A stretch of 64,000 nucleotides of DNA from Candidatus Paceibacterota bacterium (lineage in GTDB: Bacteria > Verrucomicrobiota > Verrucomicrobiia > Limisphaerales > UBA8199). How positions within the stretch are numbered: position 1 is the stretch's first letter; each line of letters begins with the position of its first letter. A program made the position numbers and the translations under genes. The notes under the pieces are model-generated. The model made no database searches, had not been told where the DNA came from, and worked only from the letters and a program-made list of their open reading frames with translations. The DNA lies in contig DAOTCE010000001.1 in the NCBI GenBank assembly GCA_035452965.1, forward strand, positions 496,001-560,000, written 5' to 3'. This document shows positions 56,082-64,000 of the stretch, in pieces.

Positions 56082-56699
56082 ATGAACGCTAAAACACTGG
56101 ACATAACGAGATTGGCGCTGCTTCCAGCCGCCATGCTAACCTTCGCCTCCTGCTCGTCTACCCCTTTCACGCCGCCCATCGAGACGACCGCCGCCACCGC
56201 CTATCAGGAGGGCGTGCCGGGCGGGTTGGTCGTGGAGACGCACAGCATGAAGGCTACTGTGATCGGCATTGATGCGGCCAACCGCAAAGTGACGCTCGTC
56301 ACCTCAGATGGAAAGAAGACCACGGTGAAGTGCGGCCCTGATGTGATCAACTTCGACCAGATCCGTATAGGTGACCAACTCAAGGTGACAGTGGCCGAAG
56401 AAGTGGTTGCCTACCTGGCCGAAGCCGGCGCGTCACAAAGGGAGGGTGGCGCAGCGTTCGTGGCGCTGGCTCCCAAGGGCGCCAAACCAGGCGGCATCGT
56501 CACCGAGACCGTGCAGGTGACCGCCAGGGTAACCGCAATCGATCTCAAAGCTCGCAGGGCCACACTCCAATTTCCGGATGGCGCCATCCGGAAGGTCGCC
56601 GTCCGTCCGGACGTGGACCTCACGAAGCGGCATGTCGGCGAAGAAGTGGTGATCCGCATCACCGAAATGGTGGTGCTCAGTGTCGAAACGCCCTCATAG
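56082..56699 (+). CDS. Exported protein with two internal repeats, possible lipoprotein
   Basis: A 205-residue protein with a signal-like start ending LTFASC, a weak lipobox. Two similar halves follow: SMKATVIGIDAANRKVTLVTSDGKKTTVKCGPDVINFDQIRIGDQLKVTVAEEVV and VQVTARVTAIDLKARRATLQFPDGAIRKVAVRPDVDLTKRHVGEEVVIRITEMVV. Each looks like a small beta-barrel with an xRxGDQL turn, and the second is a clear copy of the first. Function is unknown. It lies 37 bases after the hydrolase gene and overlaps no other. Confidence 0.7.
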   Translation: MNAKTLDITRLALLPAAMLTFASCSSTPFTPPIETTAATAYQEGVPGGLVVETHSMKATVIGIDAANRKVTLVTSDGKKTTVKCGPDVINFDQIRIGDQLKVTVAEEVVAYLAEAGASQREGGAAFVALAPKGAKPGGIVTETVQVTARVTAIDLKARRATLQFPDGAIRKVAVRPDVDLTKRHVGEEVVIRITEMVVLSVETPS

Positions 56700-56742
56700 C
56701 GGATCTGGCAAGAACTTAACAGATCACAAATTAGAACCTAAC

Positions 56743-57726
56743 ATGACTATGAAACAGAAGGTTCTTATAGCCGGTATTGCCTGTACCTTGGCAATGACCG
56801 CCGTCACCGCGCATGCCGAAGAGGGCGGTAGTGCCCATTACATGCCCGGTAGCACCGCGTCCTTCATTGACGCTTTCCCTGGCAAGCCCGGCGGTATCGC
56901 CGTGCTGGACTTCTTCACCTATTACGAAGCCAGTGCGCCCGTCAATCGCCAGTTGCCGCTCGGTGGGTTACTCACCGCTGGCATCGACGCAACAGTATAT
57001 GCAAATACCGTCGTGGCGGTTTACCAGACACCGTGGAGCGTCCTGGGCGGCGGGTTGGCGGCGGGTGTGGCGCTGCCTTATGTCTGGCTGGAAGTGAAAG
57101 GAGAAGCGCAGCGCACAGGCCCCGGTGGACAGCCTGGCACCCGTTTTACAGCCAAAGATACTGCGGATGGGTTCGGCGATATGACTATCTATCCTTTTAT
57201 GCTGGGATGGACAAATATCGCGCCCGACCTCAAACTCGACCTCCGCCTGGGCATCTATGCTCCCACCGGAGATTATGAACAGGGCCGGCTGGCCAACGTC
57301 GGCAAAAACTACTGGTCCTTTGAGCCGGGCATCATGGCGAGCTGGTTCAGCAGCAAGATTGGCACCGAAGTCAGCCTTTACACCGGTGTGGATTTCAACA
57401 CGGAAAACGGCGACACCGATTATACCAGTGGCACATCCCTGCACATGGATCTGACGGTGGCGCAGCACTTGCCTCTCTTTGGAGGCTTGGCGGGTGTGGG
57501 TGGAAACGCCTTTTACTACCAGCAATTGACCGGTGACAGTGGCCCCGGCGCGCGACTCGGCGATTTCGAAGGAATGACCTGCGGTATCGGCCCGGTTATT
57601 TCTTACGTTCGCCCCTTGGGCCGTGATACCACCTTGCTGGCTGAAATTAAGTGGTTACCCGAGTTGGACACCGATAAGCGCCTGGAGGGCGACTACGTCT
57701 GGGTAAAGCTGGGCATTCTGTTCTGA
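56743..57726 (+). CDS. Outer-membrane protein, MetA-pathway/SphA-like family
   Basis: A 327-residue exported beta-barrel with a signal peptide (MKQKVLIAGIACTLAMTAVTAHA). GGSAHYMPGSTASFIDAFPGKPGG is the N-terminal hallmark of the SphA-like phenol-degradation family. Strand pairs such as VYANTVVAVYQTP, GLAAGVALPYVWLEV, DGFGDMTIYPFMLGWT and KLDLRLGIYAPTGDYEQGRLANVGKN follow, and VWVKLGILF is a terminal aromatic strand. ATG 56743 is two codons before another ATG. It is followed 24 bases later by a second barrel gene and may serve the uptake of hydrophobic compounds. Confidence 0.85.
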   Translation: MTMKQKVLIAGIACTLAMTAVTAHAEEGGSAHYMPGSTASFIDAFPGKPGGIAVLDFFTYYEASAPVNRQLPLGGLLTAGIDATVYANTVVAVYQTPWSVLGGGLAAGVALPYVWLEVKGEAQRTGPGGQPGTRFTAKDTADGFGDMTIYPFMLGWTNIAPDLKLDLRLGIYAPTGDYEQGRLANVGKNYWSFEPGIMASWFSSKIGTEVSLYTGVDFNTENGDTDYTSGTSLHMDLTVAQHLPLFGGLAGVGGNAFYYQQLTGDSGPGARLGDFEGMTCGIGPVISYVRPLGRDTTLLAEIKWLPELDTDKRLEGDYVWVKLGILF

Positions 57727-57750
57727 CGATTGGCAGTTCAAACAACTCAC

Positions 57751-58653
57751 ATGACCAACCAAACAAATCCCATAAAGCTCTCCCTGATCACACTGGTTTT
57801 CACGCTCACCGCGGCAACGGCCCTCGCGCAGAACAACGCGGGGAGTTTTTACCGTCCGCTTACTCTCCAGACGGCCGACACTGGAAGTGGTGCGGGAGCC
57901 GTCTCTGATGCTGAGGATCAGCAAGCAAAAGCCGCCGCCCTCGCCAAGGCGACTTTAAACCCCATCGCCAGCCTCATCAGCGTTCCCATTCAGAACAATT
58001 TTGATTGGGGTGCGGGCCCTGCGGACGATGGATTTGAATACAAGGTAACGGTGCAACCCGTGATACCAATATCGCTCAACGAGAATTGGAATGTCATTTC
58101 GCGCACGATCCTGCCTTTTATTCATCGGGAAAACTACTCTGGCCCCGGCACCAGGTCGGGCCTTGCCGATACGACCCAGAGCCTCTTCTTCTCGCCAGTG
58201 AAACCCGGACCGGGAGGCTGGATTTGGGGTGCCGGACCCGTGCTGCAGATTCCGACGGCCACGGATGATCTGCTCGGCGAGGAAAAATGGGGCGCAGGCC
58301 CTACCGCCGTCGTCTTAAAGCAGCAGGGGCCGTGGACCTATGGCACTCTGTTCAACCACGTCTGGTCCTTCGCTGGTGAGGAGCGTCGCGCTGATGTCAA
58401 TCGCACGTTCCTCCAACCTTTTGTGTCCTACACAACCAAGACCTTCACCAGCATCGGGCTCAATACCGAGAGCACCTATGATTGGCAGCGGTCCCAATGG
58501 ACCGTGCCGGTGAACCTGTTCGTGCAGCAGTTGCTAAAAGTTGGCAAGCAGCCCATCTCCCTGCAAGTTGGCGGACGCTATTACGCTGAAGGGCCTAGCG
58601 GTGCGCCGGAATGGGGCCTGCGTTTCCAGATCTCATTCCTGTTTCCGAAGTAA
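57751..58653 (+). CDS. Outer-membrane beta-barrel transporter-like protein
   Basis: A 300-residue paralogue of the protein at 44678: ALAKATLNPIASLISVPIQNNFDWG, SLNENWNVISRTILPFIHRENY, WGAGPVLQIPTATDDLLGEEKWGAGP and the last strand RFQISFLFPK are nearly identical. The start is taken at ATG 57751, with a TTG seven codons upstream as an alternative. The mature region carries an extra insertion (NNAGSFYRPLTLQTADTGSGAGAV) relative to its paralogue. A sulfatase gene follows 52 bases later, repeating the arrangement at 44.7-47.5 kb. Confidence 0.83.
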   Translation: MTNQTNPIKLSLITLVFTLTAATALAQNNAGSFYRPLTLQTADTGSGAGAVSDAEDQQAKAAALAKATLNPIASLISVPIQNNFDWGAGPADDGFEYKVTVQPVIPISLNENWNVISRTILPFIHRENYSGPGTRSGLADTTQSLFFSPVKPGPGGWIWGAGPVLQIPTATDDLLGEEKWGAGPTAVVLKQQGPWTYGTLFNHVWSFAGEERRADVNRTFLQPFVSYTTKTFTSIGLNTESTYDWQRSQWTVPVNLFVQQLLKVGKQPISLQVGGRYYAEGPSGAPEWGLRFQISFLFPK

Positions 58654-58705
58654 ACCCCATGAACCACCTGCAACCGAACGGGTCTTTTCCAAACGAAACG
58701 ATACT

Positions 58706-61048
58706 ATGAAAACAAAATCTATCCTCACCACCCTCAGTCTCGCACTAGGTGCAATTGCAATACCAGCGGCGGACGGGCTCGACCGGACGGTGCTGCCGGT
58801 TCAGTTCCCGAAACCACCCGCCCTCAAGGAACTCTACGCCAAGGACGTGAAGACCATTCCGCCCAGGCAAGAAGTGAAGGCACCCCAGGGCGCGCCCAAT
58901 GTGCTGGTCATCCTGATTGACGACCTCGGCTTCGGTGCCACGGAAACCTTCGGCGGTCCGATGAAGACGCCCACGATGCAGAAGCTGGCGACGGGCGGTC
59001 TTCGCTACAACAGCTTCCACACGACGGCGCTCTGTTCGCCGACGCGCGTCGCGCTCAAGTCGGGCCGCAACCATCACACGGGCAACATGGGCTTCATCAC
59101 CGAAATGGCGACGGGTCTGCCCGGTGCCACCGGCGAGGTCCCCAACAACGTGGCCCCGCTGGCGAAGATTCTTCAGTTGAATGGCTACAGCACGGCGGCG
59201 TTCGGCAAGTGGCACGAGACGGCGGTCTGGGAAACCAGCGTGTCCGGTCCGTTCGACCGCTGGCCGTTGCGGCAGGGCTTTGACAAGTTCTATGGCTTCA
59301 TCGGTGGTGAAGCGAACCAGTGGGCGCCGTACCTGCATGACGGGGTCGCCCAGGTCGAGCTTCCCAACGACCCGAACTACATCCTGAACACGGACATGGC
59401 GAATCAGGCAGTGGCGTGGCTGAAGTTCCAGAAAGCCATGACGCCGGACAAACCGCTCTTCATTTACTACGCGCCGGGCGCCGTGCATGCGCCGCACCAT
59501 GTGCCGCAGGAGTGGATCGCGAAGTGGAAGGGCAAGTTCGATGGCGGCTGGGACAAGCTGCGCGAGGAGACGCTCGCACGGCAGCTCAAAATGGGCGTGG
59601 TGCCCGCCGGCACCAGGCTTGCGCCGAAACCCAAAGCCATCAAGGATTGGGACACGCTGTCCGCCGACGAGAAGAAACTCTTCACCCGGCAAGCCGAAGT
59701 GTTTGCCGCTTTCGTGGAACATACCGATTACGAAATTGGCCGCGTGATTCAGGCCATTGACGATGTGGGCCAACTCGACAACACATTGGTGTTCTACATC
59801 GCCGGCGACAACGGGACTAGCGCCGAGGGCGGCATGAACGGCATGTTCAGCGAAATGACCTACTTCAACGGCGTCACCGAGAAAGTCGAGGATATGGTCA
59901 AGCTGGTTGACAAATGGGGCGGCCCGCAAACCTATCCGCACATGGCGGCTGGTTGGGCCGTGGCCCTCGACACGCCGTTCCAATGGACCAAACAGATGGC
60001 GTCCGATTTCGGCGGCACCCGCGTCGGCATGGTTGCCCACTGGCCCAAGGGCATCAAGGCGAAGAACGAGGTGCGCCCCCAGTTCAGCCACGTGATTGAC
60101 ATCGCGCCGACCATTCTGGAAGCCGCCGGCCTGCCGGAACCCAAGGTCGTGAACGGCACTCCGCAGATTCCGATGGAAGGCAACAGTCTGGTCTATACGT
60201 TTGACAACGCGGCGGCCAAGGAGCGCCACACCACGCAGTATTTCGAGATCGCCGGCAACCGCGCGATCTACCACGACGGCTGGTTTGCCCGGACCACTCA
60301 CAAGGCGCCGTGGGAACCCAAGCCACGCCGGGCGCTTGCGGAAGACATTTGGGAACTTTACGATACCCGCGCCGACTTCAGCCTTGCCAACGACCTCGCC
60401 GCGGCAAACCCAAAAAAACTCAAGGAGTTGCAGGCCGTCTTCCTTAATGAGGCCCGGAAATATAATGTGCTGCCCATTGATGACCGCGTGTTCGAGCGGC
60501 TCAACGGCGATCTCGTGGGCCGCCCCGATCTCATGGGGAAACGCACCTCGATCACCGTCGCCGAAGGCATGTCTGGCATGATGGAAAGTGTCTTCATCAA
60601 CGTGAAGAACCGGTCCAAGACCATCACCGCCGAGATCGAAGTGCCCGAGAAAGGCGCGCACGGCATGATCCTCGCGCAAGCCGGTCGCTTCGGTGGTTGG
60701 GCGCTCTATGCCAAGGACGGCATCCCGGCCTACGACTACAACTTCCTGGGCCTAAAAAGCACGACGATTGCGGACACCAAGCCGCTCTCGGCCGGCAAAC
60801 ACACACTTCGCTTCGAATTCGCCTACGACGGCGGCGGCCCCGGCAAAGGCGGGAAGGGCACGCTGTTTGTGGATAGCAACAAGGTGGCTGAGGGCCGGAT
60901 CGATCACACCCAAGGCGGGCTTTTCTCTGCCGACGAGACGGCGGACGTGGGCATTGATCTCGGCACGCCGGTGGTGGAGTCCATCGGCTGCGAAGCCAAG
61001 TCGCGCTTCACCGGCCGCATCCCGAAAGTCACGGTTGAGGTGAAATGA
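58706..61048 (+). CDS. Arylsulfatase (type I, formylglycine-dependent)
   Basis: A 780-residue exported sulfatase. ATG 58706 is chosen because a signal peptide (KSILTTLSLALGAIAIPAADG) follows; upstream in-frame codons overlap the previous gene. VLVILIDDLGFGATETFGG gives the metal-binding Asp pair, ALCSPTRVALKSG holds the formylglycine Cys110, and KWHETAVWE, GDNGTSAEGG and GMVAHWPKG mark the long AslA-like subgroup. The C-terminal 200 residues (SITVAEGMSGMMESVFINVKNRSKTITAEIEVP...) form a beta domain typical of this subgroup. It is intact at all key residues. Confidence 0.95.
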   Translation: MKTKSILTTLSLALGAIAIPAADGLDRTVLPVQFPKPPALKELYAKDVKTIPPRQEVKAPQGAPNVLVILIDDLGFGATETFGGPMKTPTMQKLATGGLRYNSFHTTALCSPTRVALKSGRNHHTGNMGFITEMATGLPGATGEVPNNVAPLAKILQLNGYSTAAFGKWHETAVWETSVSGPFDRWPLRQGFDKFYGFIGGEANQWAPYLHDGVAQVELPNDPNYILNTDMANQAVAWLKFQKAMTPDKPLFIYYAPGAVHAPHHVPQEWIAKWKGKFDGGWDKLREETLARQLKMGVVPAGTRLAPKPKAIKDWDTLSADEKKLFTRQAEVFAAFVEHTDYEIGRVIQAIDDVGQLDNTLVFYIAGDNGTSAEGGMNGMFSEMTYFNGVTEKVEDMVKLVDKWGGPQTYPHMAAGWAVALDTPFQWTKQMASDFGGTRVGMVAHWPKGIKAKNEVRPQFSHVIDIAPTILEAAGLPEPKVVNGTPQIPMEGNSLVYTFDNAAAKERHTTQYFEIAGNRAIYHDGWFARTTHKAPWEPKPRRALAEDIWELYDTRADFSLANDLAAANPKKLKELQAVFLNEARKYNVLPIDDRVFERLNGDLVGRPDLMGKRTSITVAEGMSGMMESVFINVKNRSKTITAEIEVPEKGAHGMILAQAGRFGGWALYAKDGIPAYDYNFLGLKSTTIADTKPLSAGKHTLRFEFAYDGGGPGKGGKGTLFVDSNKVAEGRIDHTQGGLFSADETADVGIDLGTPVVESIGCEAKSRFTGRIPKVTVEVK

Positions 61049-61200
61049 TACGTCTGTGAACCACGCGAGCTGGCCCGGCACTTCCTCCGGCACGGACCGG
61101 CCCGCGAATTCACCGACGAGACGGAAATCCAGTGCCGACGAAAGTTAAACATGAATATCCGCAGACCTTTTGATTGAGCAAGAAATAACAACAAAACACT

Positions 61201-62872
61201 ATGAAAGCTATGAGATTAAAACCACACTGGCCCTTCTCAGCCTGGCGCTGGGCGCGGGTCTAAGCTCGCAAAGTCTGTCGCAGGCAAGCGAAGCCGCCCT
61301 CAACCGTTCCGTCCTGCCCATGCCGAACACGGTCCGGCCGGACTCGGTCGTCCATGACATGAAGAGCCCGGATGCCAAGTATCCGCCAATCCCGCAACTG
61401 CGCCCGCCGAAGGGCGCGCCGAACGTGTTGATCGTCCTCGTTGACGACGCGGGCTTCGGCTCCTCCAGCGCCTTTGGCGGCCCGTGCCACGAGGTGCCGG
61501 TCTGGCAGACGAGCCCGGCGGGGCCGTTTGATGCCTGGCCCACCGGCGGCGGCGGCTTTGAGTATTTCTACGGCTTCATCGCCGGCGAGGCCAACCACTG
61601 GTATCCGACGCTCTTCGAAGGCAACACGCCGGTGGAAAACAAAAAGACGCCCGAGCAGGGCTATCATTGGGTGCCGGACATGACGGACAAGGCGATCAAA
61701 TGGATCGGCCAGCAGCAGGCGCTCGCGCCGGACAAGCCGTTCTTCATCTACTACGCCCCAGGAGCCACGCACGCGCCCCATCATGGGCCCAAAGAATGGG
61801 CCGACAAATACAAGGGCAAGTTCGACCAAGGCTGGGACATGCTGCGCCAGGAAACCTTCGCCTGCCAGAAAAAGCTGCAAATCATCCCGGCCGATTGCCA
61901 GCTCACGCCCCGGCCCAAGGAAGTTCCGTCGTGGGACGAGATGCCGGAGGCGCTCAAGTCCGTGCTGCGCCGCCAGATGGAGGTCAATGCGGGATTCATG
62001 GAATACACCGATCACCAGGTCGGCCGTCTCGTGGAGACGCTGGACAAGCTGAAGATTCTCGACAACACGCTCATTTACTACATCGTGGGCGACAATGGCG
62101 CTTCGTCCGAAGGCACAATCAACGGCGCCTACAACGAGATGGCCAACTTCAACGGGCTGGCCCCGCTTGAGACGCTGGAGTTCCTCATGGCGCGCCTCGA
62201 CAAACTCGGCGGGCCGGAATCCTACAACCACTACGCGGTCGCCTGGGCGCACGCGATGGACACGCCCTACCAATGGACCAAGCAGGTGGCTTCCCACTGG
62301 GGCGGCACGCGCAACGGCACCGTCGTTCACTGGCCCAAGGGCATCAAGGCCCGGGACGAAATCCGCTCGCGGCTCGCCCATGTCATTGACGTGGTGCCGA
62401 CGGTGCTCGAAGCGGCCGGCTTGCCGCAGCCCGAATCTGTGGACGGCGTCCAGCAGGATCCCATCGAAGGCGTCAGCATGGCCTACAGCTTCGACGCGCC
62501 CAAGGCCGCCGAGCGGCACGAGACGCAATACTTCGAGATGTTCGGCAACCGCGCCATCTACCACAAAGGCTGGACCGCTGCGACGAAACACCGGACTCCC
62601 TGGGTGCTGATCGGGGCGAAGAACGTGCCCTTAGACGAAAACGTGTGGGAACTCTACTCGGACCAGGACTGGACCCAGGCGATGATCTTCTCCGCCGATG
62701 ACGGATGCGATGTGGGTGAGGATTCGGGCGCCCCGGTATCTCCCGATTGCGGACCGGTGAGCAACGCCTACAAGGAGAGGATAGAGGCGTGCAGCTCTCG
62801 ATCACGGATGATCCGAACAACCACACCGTCAATCCCGAGGACGCGATCAAGGCGGCCATGGGGAGGCAGTGA
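61201..62872 (+). pseudogene. Degraded arylsulfatase gene
   Basis: A paralogue of the upstream sulfatase with four lesions. The 5' end has a frameshift after the ATG at 61201, so the signal (KTTLALLSLALGAG) is in a frame with no ATG. After AFGGP at about 61484 an in-frame deletion of about 83 codons removes the CxPxR formylglycine motif. Near 62680, in DWTQA-MIFSADDGCDVGEDSG, about 165 codons of the C-terminal domain are lost. Near 62785 a frameshift moves the end (VQLSITDDPNNHTV...AAMGRQ, stop 62870-62872) to another frame. It cannot be an active sulfatase. An artificial long frame runs on into the next gene. Confidence 0.88.
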
Positions 62873-62996
62873 AAGTTTCGTTCGTGAACCCGCGCGCTGT
62901 GCAACTTGTCCGCGTTCTCGCTGGCGACACGAACGTAAAAGCAGCAGTAGAAGACATAGATTAGAGACATCAACCAAAACGAAAGACAAACAACAT

Positions 62997-63614
62997 ATGA
63001 AAAAGCAAAACTACCTCATTATCGGCCTGACGGCCCTGCTGGTCACATCCAGCCAGGCCAGCCAGGAACAACTCGCCAGGAGCATCCGCGAAGCCCGCGT
63101 GGAGACGGGCCGGACCTCGGCACAACTCAAGGTCACGTTGGGCTCGCTGAACGCCCTTACGGCACAGACGAAAGGTGACCTCCGACCTGTTTACACCACG
63201 TTTTGCAAGGAAGTGGCCAACACGGAATCGGCGGCCGGCTGGACGCGGACGCGGACCCAATGGATGGCCAGCGATGGCCGACAGTATTTCAAGGACTGGC
63301 AAAACACGGTCAATGGCATTGCCAATCAATCCCTTCGGGAGAAGGCCCAGAAGCGAATGGGCAATGTCCAGAAGAGCTACGACAAGGTGGAGGCGTCGCT
63401 CGGGCAGGCAGGCGAGAAGTTCAGACCCTTTCTCTCCGACCTGGGCGACATTCAGAAAGCCCTGGCCTCGGACGTGACCCCGGGCGGCGTCAAGGCGATC
63501 AAGGGCACCGTTAGGAGCGCCAACTGGAACCACCAGTTTGTGGACAAGGCAGTGAAGGCTGCGCTGAAGGAAATGGATAAGATGGCGAAAGCGCTGTCCT
63601 CGGAAGCCCAGTAA
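62997..63614 (+). CDS. DUF2959-like exported helical protein
   Basis: A 205-residue protein with a signal peptide (NYLIIGLTALLVTSSQA). The mature part is a long helical bundle (LARSIREARVETGRTSAQLKVTLGSLNALT, FKDWQNTVNGIANQSLREKAQKRMGNVQKSYDKVEASLGQAGEKFRPFLSDLGDIQKAL), whose RxxA..K-rich pattern and YxxL-type segment resemble DUF2959. That assignment is tentative. ATG 62997 is a separate start; the upstream open frame joining it to the sulfatase pseudogene is fortuitous. Function is unknown. Confidence 0.75.
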   Translation: MKKQNYLIIGLTALLVTSSQASQEQLARSIREARVETGRTSAQLKVTLGSLNALTAQTKGDLRPVYTTFCKEVANTESAAGWTRTRTQWMASDGRQYFKDWQNTVNGIANQSLREKAQKRMGNVQKSYDKVEASLGQAGEKFRPFLSDLGDIQKALASDVTPGGVKAIKGTVRSANWNHQFVDKAVKAALKEMDKMAKALSSEAQ

Positions 63615-63767
63615 ACCGAGGTGCGAGGCCGTCGCCAGGCTTGCGAATTCAGCGAGTTGAATCGGCACCTCACCGGTGGTGCTCGATTACTTCGACGCCG
63701 CGTCGTCTTCCTTTAACGGCAAGATTGGGGCGACCCGGATCAGGTAGCCGAAGAAATCGCATCGTGT

Positions 63768-63795
63768 TGCCCGCGCCCGCCGGTGGGCGCGGGCA
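63768..63795 (+). terminator. Strong GC hairpin
   Basis: TGCCCGCGCCC (63768-63778) pairs perfectly with GGGCGCGGGCA (63785-63795) across a 6-base loop. Only GTTGTTC follows, so termination is likely but not certain. The rest of 63615-63811 shows no gene. Confidence 0.55.
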
Positions 63796-63811
63796 GTTGT
63801 TCAAACCAGTC

Positions 63812-64000
63812 ATGACCAAACAAACCAATAGGTCGGTGCAATCCGGGACCTTTACCATGCTGCGTCCGGTTGGCTTATTCCTGCTCGGGCGTGGGCTGGT
63901 GTCCAGTTCCACCACCAGCAGGGGCTTGGACGCTCCGGCCACTGCGGCGTCGGTCGACCTCAGCCGCTACGCCGGCCGTTGGTATGAGGTCGCTCGGCTG
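63812..64000 (+). CDS. blc: Bacterial lipocalin, N-terminal part
   Basis: The gene runs off the right edge. The visible 63 codons include a signal-like hydrophobic stretch (MLRPVGLFLLGRGL from ATG 63857, the alternative start) and DLSRYAGRWYEVARL, the first structurally conserved region of lipocalins (the GxW motif), as in Blc. Bacterial lipocalins are usually lipoproteins of the outer membrane that bind lipids or fatty acids. Here the usual lipobox cysteine is not seen, so it may be soluble or have been altered. The rest of the barrel lies outside the window. Confidence 0.75.
   Translation, partial: MTKQTNRSVQSGTFTMLRPVGLFLLGRGLVSSSTTSRGLDAPATAASVDLSRYAGRWYEVARL

Noticed and set aside
58745..60679. 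A 644-codon frame antisense to the intact sulfatase
   Set aside because: The sense gene is complete with its formylglycine motif; the antisense protein has no motif.
61170..63614. A single 814-residue sulfatase fusion protein
   Set aside because: The first part is a damaged sulfatase frame and the last part begins with its own ATG and signal peptide, so the join is an artefact of lost stops.

Overview
The window looks like chromosome from a Verrucomicrobiota bacterium, probably Limisphaerales/Pedosphaera-like. This is inferred from gene content, not from a marker gene. The DNA is GC-rich. It encodes PEP-CTERM proteins, a prepilin-type protein with an FTLIELLVV start and a C-terminal FCDGH motif, and many secreted multidomain proteins ending in the [FW]YR[LVI]...P tail common in that phylum. 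I see no rRNA, tRNA, CRISPR array, integrase or transposase.

1-4.2 kb: two tandem, overlapping paralogous secreted proteins, one with a PEP-CTERM anchor and one with the FYR tail, then a pseudopilin-like protein. 4.4-8.6 kb: a promoter, cobalamin riboswitch and intrinsic terminator precede a tightly coupled operon for anaerobic ribonucleotide reductase (nrdD), its activase (nrdG), dCTP deaminase (dcd) and a small Cys-rich CWC protein. 8.7-11.5 kb: an APC-type permease and a membrane protein of unknown role. 11.7-20.3 kb (minus strand): a parvulin-type foldase/PPIase followed by a 2267-residue secreted protein with amidase, Ig-like and PA14 domains. 20.9-24.9 kb (minus strand): two PEP-CTERM proteins flank tgt and an MBL-fold hydrolase.

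25.2-38.2 kb: an alpha-glucan locus. Two large secreted GH13 proteins read leftward and a GH57-CBM25-FN3 protein plus a compact GH13 enzyme read rightward from a 97-bp divergent spacer. 38.3-41 kb (minus strand): a cupredoxin and an oligoendopeptidase F.

41.2-64 kb (all plus strand): a sensor kinase and FixJ-type regulator lead a long envelope cluster. It holds two receiver-only regulators, three copies of one outer-membrane protein family (one degraded), two further beta-barrel proteins, two intact arylsulfatases and one ruined one, a lipoprotein hydrolase, a SYLF-like protein, a DUF2959-like protein and the start of a lipocalin. The parts repeat as receiver / outer-membrane protein / sulfatase modules, and two of the repeated parts carry clean internal deletions, so the region seems to have grown by duplication and then eroded. 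Degenerate arrays of 7-base units punctuate gene edges here and also interrupt the PPIase gene.
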